A stretch of DNA of 64,000 bases, taken from Cyclaneusma minus (lineage: Eukaryota > Ascomycota > Leotiomycetes > Marthamycetales > Marthamycetaceae). The notes beneath the pieces were generated by a model. It saw only the letters and a program-made list of their open reading frames with translations. It did no database searches and was not told where the DNA came from. Positions 55,121-64,000 of the stretch are shown one piece after another (position 1 is the first letter of the stretch; each line of letters begins with the position of its first letter). Location of the stretch: assembly GCA_037179335.1 (NCBI GenBank), contig JAKZHN010000005.1, forward strand, positions 682,001-746,000. Direction: 5' to 3'. The translations under genes were made by a program, and so were the position numbers.

Positions 55121-56017
55121 GGCGATGCGGGACAGCTGGTTGCAGCTATCAGTCGGGGCTCGCTGGGCAATCGCATCCGAGGGAACAAGTTGTGCTTTTG
55201 TGCATTTAGGAGACAGCGAGGGTTAGGAGTAGAGTCCCGTTATGGCGTTCTCCGCCGCGAAACCACCGTTAAACTCTAATCCGAGATCCAGCTGGGGGGC
55301 GTCACGTCCAAGAAAGTAAGGGGCCGTAGGTGGGGGACTGCATGGCTGGATGAGCAAGCCGGCAAGCGCAAAGCTTCAATGCCAAATGCAAAGGGCCGCG
55401 ATAGGAGATGCAGCATGAAGCGGACTGCTTAGACTCTGTCTCTGCTGCAGACTGAAGCGGACGCGCAGAGTCGCGAACAGATGGGACTTGGGACTTTCAC
55501 AGACGAACTGATTATTTAGTGTCACTTGCCACCGTTACACTCTACTGTTCCCAATGTGCAAATTAAGTTACAGCGTATAAAGTAACTGGATATATAGCTG
55601 GCTAGGATAACTATCACGTATTTTCGTTTTATAACTTCGAAGTATATCTGTGAGTGTCTAGAACGTCGGACTAGGATATTTGTAGCATAGGCACCAACAG
55701 CACTGAAGAAGCCGGGCTTCGATGAACCATGCTTGCATCGAGGACTTCTATTTTGATTTCTATGAATCTTGTAGTCATGAAAAGCAGGCTTTTATGCGAA
55801 GCAATCCACATGCAATGCTCATGAGCCCCAGTGACTCTCCAACGCCGCGAAAATGCTGACAAACTATGCTGTGCACGACCATAAAGGCATGCGAAGCAAT
55901 GAGATGCATCGCCACCGGTCCAGACTTTGCAACTACTGGGTGAGCCCTGGTATGTACAGCGATGGAAGGCTTGCCCAGAGTGCTGGACGACTTCCCAAAA
56001 GGCCAATGCGTAGCCAA
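55121..56017. other. Spacer between zinc-finger gene promoter and REI1 3' end
   Basis: An open frame that continues REI1 past its last splice site runs through here to 55671, but it loses the family sequence. No separate gene was recognised. Confidence 0.45.
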
Positions 56018-57731
56018 CTACTGGAGCAATGGATCCTGTTTCCCACAAGTCAGTAACTGCTTCAAATGTTATCATCCGGCTGGAACTCACCCTGAAGTGC
56101 TTTTGAGAATTGGCCTGCTTGTTATTGCCCCACTGGAACTTTCTCCGCTCGCGCTCCTCGACTTTCCTGGCCCGCTTCTCCTCGACCTTGATCTCCTTCT
56201 TCTTCTGTTCACTGACTCCAAGCATTCCAGTGCCACCGTTTGCACGAGTGGTGAGTTGTCGACCACGGGTGTGGTCGTCACGGCGGGCAACGCGGTCATC
56301 CTCCTCAGAGTCAGAACCGTGAGCTTCTTCAATCGCCTGCCTCTCTTGTCGCTCAGCTGGTGATGGGTGGTGAACCAGGTTCTGGCGGTAGTATCTGGCA
56401 AGCGATCGGTGACCAACGGCTCGGCCGCTGGGAAGGTGGAGCTCATAATCGGAGTAGAAGGCAGCATGTGCATGTTTGTGAGCATGCGAATGCCATCCGT
56501 CGCGATTGTGATGAGGACGGGGATTGTCGGACGAGTGATGCGGGTGGCGACTGAGCTTCTCGTACATGTGCTCTCGCTGATCCAGAGGCACAGCTGTCAG
56601 ATCCGCCGAGTCCAAGGAAGAAGCGGAGCTGTCAGTCTCCCATCCATCTCCCTCTTCCATCTCTTCGTCACCCTCAACCTTAGCCTCGCGCCTGGCCCCC
56701 AATTTAACGCCACCGCTTCGAACACCCGGTCGCTCATCCTCATCGTCTTCGTCTTCAACATCGGAATATGTGCTCGTGAAATCGTAGAAATCTCCGATAT
56801 CAAGTTGCTGCTCCTCAGTATCGAACGGAATCTTGCAATGGGCCGTGTCCCTCATGTGAGTTTGTAGACCAAAGACGGTGGGCTTCAGCTTTCCGCAGTA
56901 CAAGCATTCGTGGAAATGGTTTATCTTCTCGAAAAGATGCTTCAACAAGCCCTCCAAGTTGACAAGGAACGTTTTCTCAGGGATAAACATGCCGTGATAT
57001 CTCTCCATGTGTACTACATTGAGCGGTACTGTAGGGGATGCATAATTGCAGAAGAGGCAGCAATTGAGACCTTTGCCACAATCTTCTGTCGAGGTGGAAG
57101 CGGCTGCTGAGGATGGGGAGGGTGCCGTTGGTCTTAAGGCGATCGGGGACTTTTCTGCAATGGAAGCGTCCTTGAGACCTTCAACGACCTTGCCAAACTC
57201 TTCCGCGACATCAGAGTCCAACTTCACGTCCTCGCGCACAGCTGGCTCTCCGAGAGAGAAGGTAGAGCTCATCACGGAAGTAGCGTCATCACCCGCCTGG
57301 CTTTCTGCTTTGCCACCCATGGCTAGCTTAGCTTTGTGCTTCTGGCTTCCGATGTGGTTCTGATAGGCGTTCTCGCTGAAGTAGGTCTTGCTGCAGACTT
57401 CGCACGACTTTTCGTAGGCAGCTCTCGAGGCAGCAGCAGTCGAAGAGGCTTGGGCTTGGATCACTTTCTCGGAAAAGACTTCAGACGAGATCGGGGGCAG
57501 GGAAGTGACGCGGCGTTTCAAATTGTACCGGCTGCGCACTGTTGTCAGCAGATTCTTTGGACAGAAGAGGTGGGAGGCCACTCACTGCCAGTCACTTCGC
57601 ATGTGGGCTCTTTGCAAGTCGCTGCTTCGGAAGGCGACCTGGCAACTATTGCAAGTGTAGGGATGCGAGGAAGCAGTCGAGGGCGCAGAAGCACCAGGCG
57701 TGGCTCCGCGGTTGGAGGCAATTGTTGCCAT
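56018..57731 (-). CDS. REI1: Cytosolic 60S pre-ribosome maturation factor REI1 (ZNF622 family)
   Basis: Minus-strand exons 57586–57731, 56091–57531 and 56018–56035 give 534 residues. The first finger spans the first intron: YTCNSCQVAFRSSDLQRAHM then RSDWHRYNLKRR, the REI1 signature. Three more C2H2-type units follow (CEVCSKTYFSENAYQNHIGS; CLFCNYAS…HMERYHGMFIPE; CLYCGKLKPTVFGLQTHMRD). An acidic stretch and a Tyr/Arg-rich SGRAVGHRSLARYYRQNL motif come next. The basic C-terminus KFQWGNNKQANSQKHFR joins a 6-codon last exon, DPLLQ. Rei1 helps remove Arx1/Alb1 and recycle Tif6 from late cytosolic 60S particles and inserts into the exit tunnel. The tiny last exon was preferred over reading through because it restores the expected family ending. 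Confidence 0.92.
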
Positions 57732-58363
57732 TTTTTCGTACGGAAAGCCGGACGAGCTGAGTGAAGTTTGGTATTCTGTTGAGTCGGCGGCAGAAAGGAG
57801 CAGCCACCTCCAACGTAGATGCCGCTGGTGTATTTGTAGACTGGACGGGACGAAGTACGTATGTAGCAGTGAGGGATTTTATGTCGAGTAACGTCTCCCG
57901 AATCTTGTGCGCCAATGGGTCGCTTGTTCGGGCAGAGAAAAGGCGCAGTTGCACAAGATCTGGCAGCGGCTTTCGTCCTGCTGGTGGTTGAAATCTTCAA
58001 GACGATGGTGGCGCTGAGACTGGAGCAGCAGGCCCTAAAGTCGAAAATTAGCGGGGGCGATGAGCTAGCGCCACCCCAGTTCAATCCGGAAACACCACGA
58101 CTGCCAAGTTGGACTTCACGATATCTATATCACCGTCGAAGCAGCCAGGTAATAGAATCCAGAGTATTAATAGGTCAAACGGGCTTCAGATGACTAGAAA
58201 CGCCCCAACTCCCGAAGTCAATGAAGCACGTGTGATGCCAACTGAGTCACGGTGAGCGTCCCTGTGCCTGTAAGCACTGAGATGACTGATGGAATATGAA
58301 GGCCCAATCCGAGTCATTAACGATTTGTCAGAATTCTTTGTGAATGTGGACAACAATTTGTAC
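57732..58363. other. REI1 upstream region
   Basis: It holds the REI1 promoter and leader. No other feature was recognised. Confidence 0.4.
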
Positions 58364-59140
58364 TAGTTGGCTTCTCACGGGGGCGGCGCGGACAGGTGCT
58401 AAGTGCAGAAACCAAAAATAAATTCAAGGTCTTTTGTGGATTTTATTTTAACCGCCAATTCCCTTTGGGAATTAGGGACACCATTTTAAACCAGATACCA
58501 AATTAAACCACTATTTATATTTTATTGCAAATAAATTGCAAAAAACAATGCTTTTAAAAATTTATAAAAACACAATTTGGTTTAAATTTTAATTTTAATA
58601 TTTAGCATGTATTTTTTTTTCTAGGCTGAGATATTGCAAGGTTAAATTTAAAATTTAAAATTTAAAATTAGAATTTGGCCAGAATCTAAATAAAAAAGCA
58701 TTATTATTATTAAATAATTATATGCTACAAATTGCTGAAATTAGGGGATTTTTAATATATAATTGGTTAATAATAATAGTGCTTTTATAGTATTAAAATA
58801 AACAAACAGGCAGCAATGGTATAGGTTAAATATAGGCTGTAAATTGCTGGCCAAATTTATATATTTTTTTTTGTAATAATAGTTTTATTAATAAAAATTA
58901 TATGCAAAAAACCGTTTTAATTTAGGCATTTTTAGCATTTAATTATTTTATAATAATAACGTTATGGGGGTAAATAATAGCTGGATTTCTAGATTATTTA
59001 AATGGTTTAATATGGTATCTGGTTTAAAATGGTGTTTCCAATTCCCAAAGGGAATTGGCGGTAGAAAAAAAAATCCATAAAAGACCTTGAACTTTTAGCA
59101 TTTGGCATCTGTCCGCGCCGCCCCCGTGAGAAGCCAACTA
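58364..59140. mobile_element. 777-bp non-autonomous DNA element with ~130-bp terminal inverted repeats and AT-rich interior
   Basis: The left end (58364–58499) begins TAGTTGGCTTCTCACGGGGG. The reverse complement of the right end (59014–59140) begins identically and stays about 85% similar for about 130 bases, including CGCCAATTCCCTTTGGGAAT and ATTTTAAACCAGATACC. The outer 35 bases are GC-rich. The interior is extremely AT-rich with runs such as AAATTTAAAATTTAAAATTT, and carries no coding frame. It sits between REI1 and the rhodopsin-fold gene. Confidence 0.87.
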
Positions 59141-59750
59141 AGTATAAAGGACTTTGTTCAAAACGAAGGCGAAGTGCGTCATTGTTGCGCTTTCGAAGAA
59201 CTCGTGGGACGAGAGCGGAGACGGGGATCCGATTTCCGGACCCCGATTTCCGGACCCCGATTTCCGAGGAGTGAAAAGTTCAATTCCGTCCAGTGTCGGA
59301 GCCCCGAAGAACAAAAGCCTTAGGGAGACGTCCGGAAACCCAACCGACATTGAGGCGAGACACCAGCTAGTGAGCTTTTTGAGTGAAGGCTGAATGGAAG
59401 TCTAGTAGCGGTAGGTCGAAAGGTTTCGTTATACACATCTAGTCGATCATTCAATCGTTCATAGACATTTCCTTTCTCAATATCCTGCTTGACTGGATCT
59501 ACCATTCGATCAGCATCACGATCCTCAACAGGCCCGTGCAGATATCATAAGAGTCAGGTAATCCAATAAGCTTTGGGAACTGCAAACTCTGGGGGTACAG
59601 GTCAAGATGAAGTCCCCAGAGATCTCGACTCCGCATCATGACCATCCTCCTCGAACCATAGCTGTCTTTCGGGCCATCTGAGCAACGTCTGGGTGGCGTC
59701 GACCATTGTACACCCTCTTAGACCGACCACTCGACTATGACCATTCGACC
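59141..59750. other. Upstream region of rhodopsin-fold gene
   Basis: It includes a 14-bp tandem repeat (CCGGACCCCGATTT type, about 2.5 copies, 59230–59268). No gene was recognised. Confidence 0.4.
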
Positions 59751-61105
59751 ATGACTACTACTCAAGGCACTGATTTGAACGACAGTCTGCAAACCGAGTT
59801 TCACGTTGTTGCCTGGCTGTTTACCGGGATTGCTATTCTTACCGTGGGCCTCAGATTACACACACGGGCTCGCGTCACCAATAAGATAGGCGTAGCAGAC
59901 TACATTATTTTTGTATCGCTGGTAAGTAGAAGCTTACACTCAAGTATGGCAGAGAGAGCTAATACGTCTTTGGAGGCTTGCAGTATCGTCGCCTCAACTT
60001 TTGTCAGCTACGCAACATATCTCGGCCTGGGTCGACATACAGAGAAAGTCCTCGAGGAATATGGCGAGGCACGACTGGTAAAGACGGCCAAAATGCAGAT
60101 ACTGGGGTACCGTACGTCCTGGAAACTATGTGCTACGCTGTGGAAGAAAGAATGCTAACGTCTACGCAGCTTTCAATATTGGTTAGAATGACTCTGATTC
60201 GAGCAGACACATGCGAACTAACAGCTTTCAGCTGCCTTTAGCCTTCCGAATGTGTCGATTGCAATGCTCATTGTTCAGCTGCTCGACCCAAATCTTCGGC
60301 GACAACGATATCTTTACGCAATTACCGGCTTACAACTCGCCTTCGCAATACCTCTCATCTTTATTGTATTCCTCATGTGCAACCCAACAGCAAAACTTTG
60401 GGACACCACACTACCAGGCAGCTGTTTGAGTCCGCATGTTCTCAATGACTACTCTTATTGGCTGAGTGCATATACGACACTTTCGGATATTATTATGGCT
60501 GTTGTGCCTATTGCGAAAATCGGCAAGCTAAAGATATCTCCTTGGAGCAAGATAGGTATCTGCGTTATGATGGGACTGACTTTTTTGTCTGCGATTGTCA
60601 CCGTGGTGAAAGCGACATACTTGGACTTATTCAATGACACCACAGATCCTCGTTAGTACAAACAGTCAATTTTTCTTAGCTGGGTCATTTGCTGATACCT
60701 TACAGTTTACAACAGAGCTCCGCTGGTCATTTGGGGTCTGTAAGTAATACCATGAAAATATCTGTTTCTAGAGACATGATTCCAGTTCTGACTTGAGCCT
60801 GAAGCATCGAACAAAACGTCGTAATCGTCGCGGCCTGTGTCCCAACAATTTGGCCTATGTTCAACACAACTTTCAAAAACCGGAAGCCGTCGGCCGCGAG
60901 CTCCTCGACGGTGGGCTGGGAACTACCTGACAGACCAAGGAAGATGCTATCGAGGACACACTCGGAGGACAATGCTACGGCTTTTGGAGAGCTCAACAGC
61001 TCGCAAGAAATATTGAAAACCAGCGAAGCTTCCGTCAAGTTCGAAGAAGAATCGGCCATGCCATTGCCTTCGGAGACTCCAACAAGCGCTATGTCAGGGT
61101 GGTGA
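59751..61105 (+). CDS. Rhodopsin-fold fungal integral membrane protein (SAT4/PTH11-like)
   Basis: Six exons, 59751–59921, 59976–60111, 60170–60181, 60232–60651, 60706–60739 and 60805–61105, give 357 residues. Exon 3 is only 12 nt (PFNI with shared bases), and the splits remain phase-consistent. The N-terminus has span 1 (AWLFTGIAILTVGLRLHTRA) followed by the IGVADYIIFVSL segment. GLGRHTEKV in loop 2, span-rich SLPNVSIAMLIVQLLDPN, MCNPTAKLWDTTLPGSCLSP and LSDIIMAVVPIAKIGKLKIS follow. This is the usual seven-span order of the SAT4/PTH11-like rhodopsin family. A hydrophilic Ser/Glu-rich cytosolic tail ends the protein. The exon 2 acceptor (TTTGGAG) and exon 6 acceptor (CTGAAG) are non-canonical before AG and were chosen to keep frame. 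The ligand is unknown. Confidence 0.76.
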
Positions 61106-61259
61106 CTAAGTCCATGGAAGATAGTTGCATGGCAGGATTGAGTTCCAGGGGTGTAGTGGGGCCGTGTATATCATCAATGATAAAATGATGATCCCAGTTG
61201 AGCTATATAAGGTTGCCGAACCATTGCCAACGCATCGGTTGTCGAGTACTTTGTACATC

Positions 61260-62505
61260 ATGACTTCTTCATCTGTTTCCTCGGTTCTGGAACGCCTAAG
61301 TACTACCGCAGAGGCGTACGCAAACAATGAACCCGGTTCACGAGAGGAGCTCATCAATCTCGGCCGCTCGCTGATTGCAACGCTGGAGATCCCGAGCGAG
61401 TTCGTACAACGCACATTTTGGGCACAGGTAAACTCGGAACCCCTATCCATTTCGAACCATGAGTTGACTTGGACAGCCCGCCCTTTCCGCTATCTGCCGG
61501 CTTGCCGTCGATGTCAAGCTTTTTCAACGTTTGAAAGATGCAGGCGATGCCGGAATCAGCCCTGAGCTGTTGTCTGAGAAGACTGGAGTCGCTCTTCCTT
61601 TGCTACAGCGCCTGATGAGACACTTGGCGGCCATGAATCTCGCGACTTACAGCGGTGGAGTCTTCCGCGGCACTATGATGAGCAATAGCCTTGCTGCCGA
61701 GAATTACCAACACACCATTTTGTTCTGTTACGATGCAACCAGGCCCTCCTTCAATGGATTTCCCGAATTTTTCAAGGAGAGGGACTACCAGCAACCAACC
61801 ATATCCGATGGACCCTTTCAGAGCGCCCACAAAACCCAGCTTACCTTTTTCGACTGGCTAGCTGCTACCCCACCCCAGCTCCGCAATCTCGCCTCTTTCA
61901 TGTCCGCATATCGTGCTGGCAAAGCGAATTGGTATTGTGATGGCTTTTATCATATCCCTGAGCGCCTGTACCAGGGTTTTGATCCAAGTGTCAGCGATGT
62001 TCTGCTCGTCGACGTAGGCGGCGGTCGTGGCCACGATGTCATGGAATTCACATCCAGACACCCTTCGCATCCCGGCAGGATCATTCTGCAAGACCTAGAG
62101 GACGTCGTTGCCAGCGTGGCACAAAGCAACCAAGGAAAACTCCCCTTCGAAGTACAAGCTCACGACTTCTTCACTCCACAGCCTGTCAAAGCTGCCCGAG
62201 CATACCTGCAGCACTCTATTCTACACGACTGGAACGACGAAGATGCCGTTAGGATATTGAAGAATTTGAGGCCGGCGTTGAAGCCTGGATATTCGAGAGT
62301 TCTTCTGAATGAGATTGTCATGTTAGAAGAATATCCTACGCTTGCGCATACGTCGATGGATATGATGATGCTGGCTCATTTCGCGGTGCGTGAACGTACC
62401 CTGGCTGATTGGAAGAATATCCTTGAGAAGGCGAATCTCAAGATGTGCGAGGTCTACTCGTATCCTGGAGTTGCTGAGAGTCTTATTGAGGCTGAGCTAG
62501 TTTGA
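61260..62505 (+). CDS. O-methyltransferase, class II (SAM-dependent, secondary-metabolism type)
   Basis: Two exons, 61260–61427 and 61477–62505 (GTAAAC…GGACAG), give 398 residues. The N-terminal dimerisation part has LAVDVKLFQRLKDAG and ISPELLSEKTGV (winged-helix fold). The SAM site LLVDVGGGRGHDVMEF is at about residues 231–246. DLEDVVASVAQS is the acidic ribose-binding region, and SILHDWNDEDAVRILKNLRP carries the likely catalytic histidine (about residue 305). RVLLNEIVML and MDMMMLAHFAVRER complete the family pattern. Fungal members methylate hydroxyl groups on polyketides, sterigmatocystin-like or phenolic compounds; the substrate is unknown. It starts 155 bases after the rhodopsin-fold gene on the same strand. 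No polyketide or peptide synthase is in the window. Confidence 0.86.
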
Positions 62506-62691
62506 AACTAGTTGTAGCTCAGTTTGATACATCTGAACGGCATTCTGGTTTTTCTTTTGTCATATCGACGAGGGCCGTAGCCTCTGTAAAGATTCTATCT
62601 CTAGGTCCCTCGTGAAAAGCTAGGTCGTCTCACATCCCCAGTCCCAGATACCTCTACCAGAAGATCCGGCCGAGTGTCAATCTCCTGAGCC

Positions 62692-64000
62692 CTATTTCCT
62701 CTGTGAACGAGACCCATCCTCAAATGGCTTCAGAGCAGGGCCATAAATGCCCAATTTCCCATCCTCATAGCGGTTCAGTACACCCGCAAGTTCCCTCAAG
62801 TCCTTGTCACCCAAAGTCTTCGACAGCATGCTATCAATCACTTCCACAGCTTCCCACTTAGCCACCCTTTCCACATACTCTTCCTGTTCCCGCCATCTTT
62901 CCTTCGTGTCCTCATCCAACGGCTCTCCATTCCCATCGTAGCTCCAAGGAAAGTCCAGCGTAACAGGCAAAGAATCCAGAAACTCCGGAAAAATCACCAT
63001 TTCCCAAGGTACCGTATGAGCCCCTTCCCAATCAATAACGCCCAGAATTCCATAGCTTTCATCGATGACAATGTTGCTTTGAAAGAAATCCATGTGTGCT
63101 AGTGGAAATGGTCCCTTGTCGTACGAAGGCAGCCGTCCAGCTAGTTCCTTGACCTTGCCAGGGAATTCAACGAGGGATGTGAGCACTCTCCTCACTATGT
63201 CGCTGTCTATCCTCTCATCAAATTCCATAGAACGAGTCAGGCTCTCTTCTGCGGATTCCATCGAACCTGGAAACTTCGCATACGAGCCCCACGCCTCGAA
63301 GAACGCCGTTGCTGTTTCGAATGGTCCGCCTATACCAGGGATAGGACCGACATCGTAGCTGCCATCTGCATTCCTAACGACAGTTCCTATTTTCGGCAAG
63401 CGCAGAGACATCATTTGGACCTATGCGAGATCTGTTGACTTCATTGTCCCAAAGTTGTGACCACAAGTAATACTACAAAAGCCTTACCTGCACTCTCGCA
63501 ACTTCATCGTAGAACCTCTCTCTACGCTGCAACGAGATCTCGCCCCTATGAGCCTCAAACCCACCATCAGCATCCATAGCCGTACTCCCCGGCAGAAACT
63601 CCATCAGCACAAACGGGACTCCAACAGGATTGTTGCTGTCAATCTCGTATCCAAATACCGTCGGTACTGGACACTTCGTGCGCTCCTTCAAGATTGTCAT
63701 GGTGTCGATTGCAGTCTTGAGCTTCCCCATCTCTGTTGGCGTGGATGGTTTCATTAGAATCCGTGCGATCCATCGAGTCTTGTCCTCAAACTCAAGTATG
63801 CGAACGAGGTTGTTGGCTCCGTTGTTGGTAGGGGAGAGAAAGGTACATGCGAAGTTTTCCGGGTGGAGAGATGAGGCGTATTGGCAGAGCGCAGCCCAGT
63901 TTGTGCGGCTGAAGCAGTTTTCTATAGGTTCACGAAGCCCAGAATTATCGCTCCAGTCGGATGCTCCCTTCCAGTTCAGAACAGGGAGGTCGGATTGTGA
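62692..64000 (-). CDS. Aminoglycoside-phosphotransferase/protein-kinase-like fold protein, 5' end beyond the window
   Basis: Minus-strand exons 63488–>64000 and 62692–63420 (GTAAGG…CATAG intron) give at least 413 visible residues. Features of the APH family are present: an N-lobe NNGANNLVRILEF with RWIARILM (the nucleotide-binding strand region), VPFVLMEFLPGST (hinge), the Brenner motif HMDFFQSNIVID (catalytic Asp and Asn) and the metal-binding GVIDWEGA. A C-terminal helical part with FPEFLDSLPVTLDFPWSYDG follows. Fungal APH-like proteins are numerous and usually of unknown substrate; drug resistance should not be assumed. The first visible codon phase is 0 at 64000, so the start codon lies outside. 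It converges on the O-methyltransferase gene. Confidence 0.85.

Noticed and set aside
46000..56000. Dikaritin/ustiloxin-type RiPP cluster around the repeat precursor
   Set aside because: No UstYa-type HxxHC protein, tyrosinase or dedicated transporter was found near the precursor; the flanking genes look unrelated.
55671..56090. C-terminal extension of REI1 by reading through its last donor site
   Set aside because: The GTGAGT donor at 56090 and the exon at 56018–56035 restore the expected DPLLQ ending; the extension is unlike the family.
1..64000. tRNA genes
   Set aside because: I looked for B-box motifs (GGTTCRANNCC) with a matching A-box and acceptor stem and found none I could support. 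A tRNA-detection program could still find one.

Overview
The window is nuclear DNA of a filamentous ascomycete (Pezizomycotina). The class Dothideomycetes is plausible, but that is inference. The evidence is short GT–AG introns (about 50–115 nt) with CTAAC/CTGAC-like branch points, a dispersed single 5S rRNA gene, and fungal-specific genes: an AcuK/ERT1 gluconeogenesis regulator, BYE1, KAR5/Tht1, REI1, a PTH11/SAT4-type rhodopsin-fold membrane protein and a fungal MET10 sulfite reductase subunit. All multi-exon models below were built by eye from splice signals and reading phase. No transcript data were available.

Layout. 1–9.2 kb: 5' half of MET10 (minus), a repeat-rich spacer with miniature transposon copies, KAR5, an MCH1-like transporter and a 5S rRNA gene. 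9.7–24.6 kb: a DHA1 drug/polyamine-type transporter, BYE1, an RGG-rich protein, a histidine phosphatase whose start codon is split by an intron, a hypothetical gene with an in-frame TAA, and a second DHA1 transporter. 24.6–31.5 kb: a 3.2 kb gene-poor leader, acuK, then riboflavin kinase. 32.8–38.4 kb: a very large secreted Ser-rich mucin-like gene whose introns carry miniature transposon sequence and whose 3' part has lost frame. 39.5–41.8 kb: a ZNF830-like protein and an F-box protein. 41.8–46.7 kb: a 4.9 kb stretch with no recognisable gene. 46.7–52.1 kb: a small conserved Cys-rich protein, a LAMTOR1/Ego1-like lipid-anchored protein, a striking secreted Kex2-repeat peptide precursor (50194–50874) and a 58-residue single-span membrane protein. 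53.1–57.7 kb: a zinc-finger/coiled-coil protein and REI1. 58.4–59.1 kb: a 777-bp AT-rich element with long inverted repeats. 59.7–64 kb: a rhodopsin-fold membrane protein, an O-methyltransferase and an aminoglycoside-phosphotransferase-like protein cut by the window edge.

Most genes are independent housekeeping or regulatory units, and no operon-like logic is expected. The most interesting item is the repeat precursor at 50.2 kb. It has a signal peptide and five Lys-Arg sites. Most repeats carry N-terminal X-Ala/X-Pro dipeptide ladders, as in yeast alpha-factor, and near-identical acidic/aromatic cores (QSNFEDYFSYFEDYED). It looks like a kexin-processed secreted peptide (KEP/RiPP-like) precursor and is neither a known mating pheromone nor, by its neighbours, a standard dikaritin cluster. 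The second theme is a family of miniature inverted-repeat elements with 5'-TACAGTGGG termini, at least one of which appears to form the body and donor site of a spliceosomal intron.
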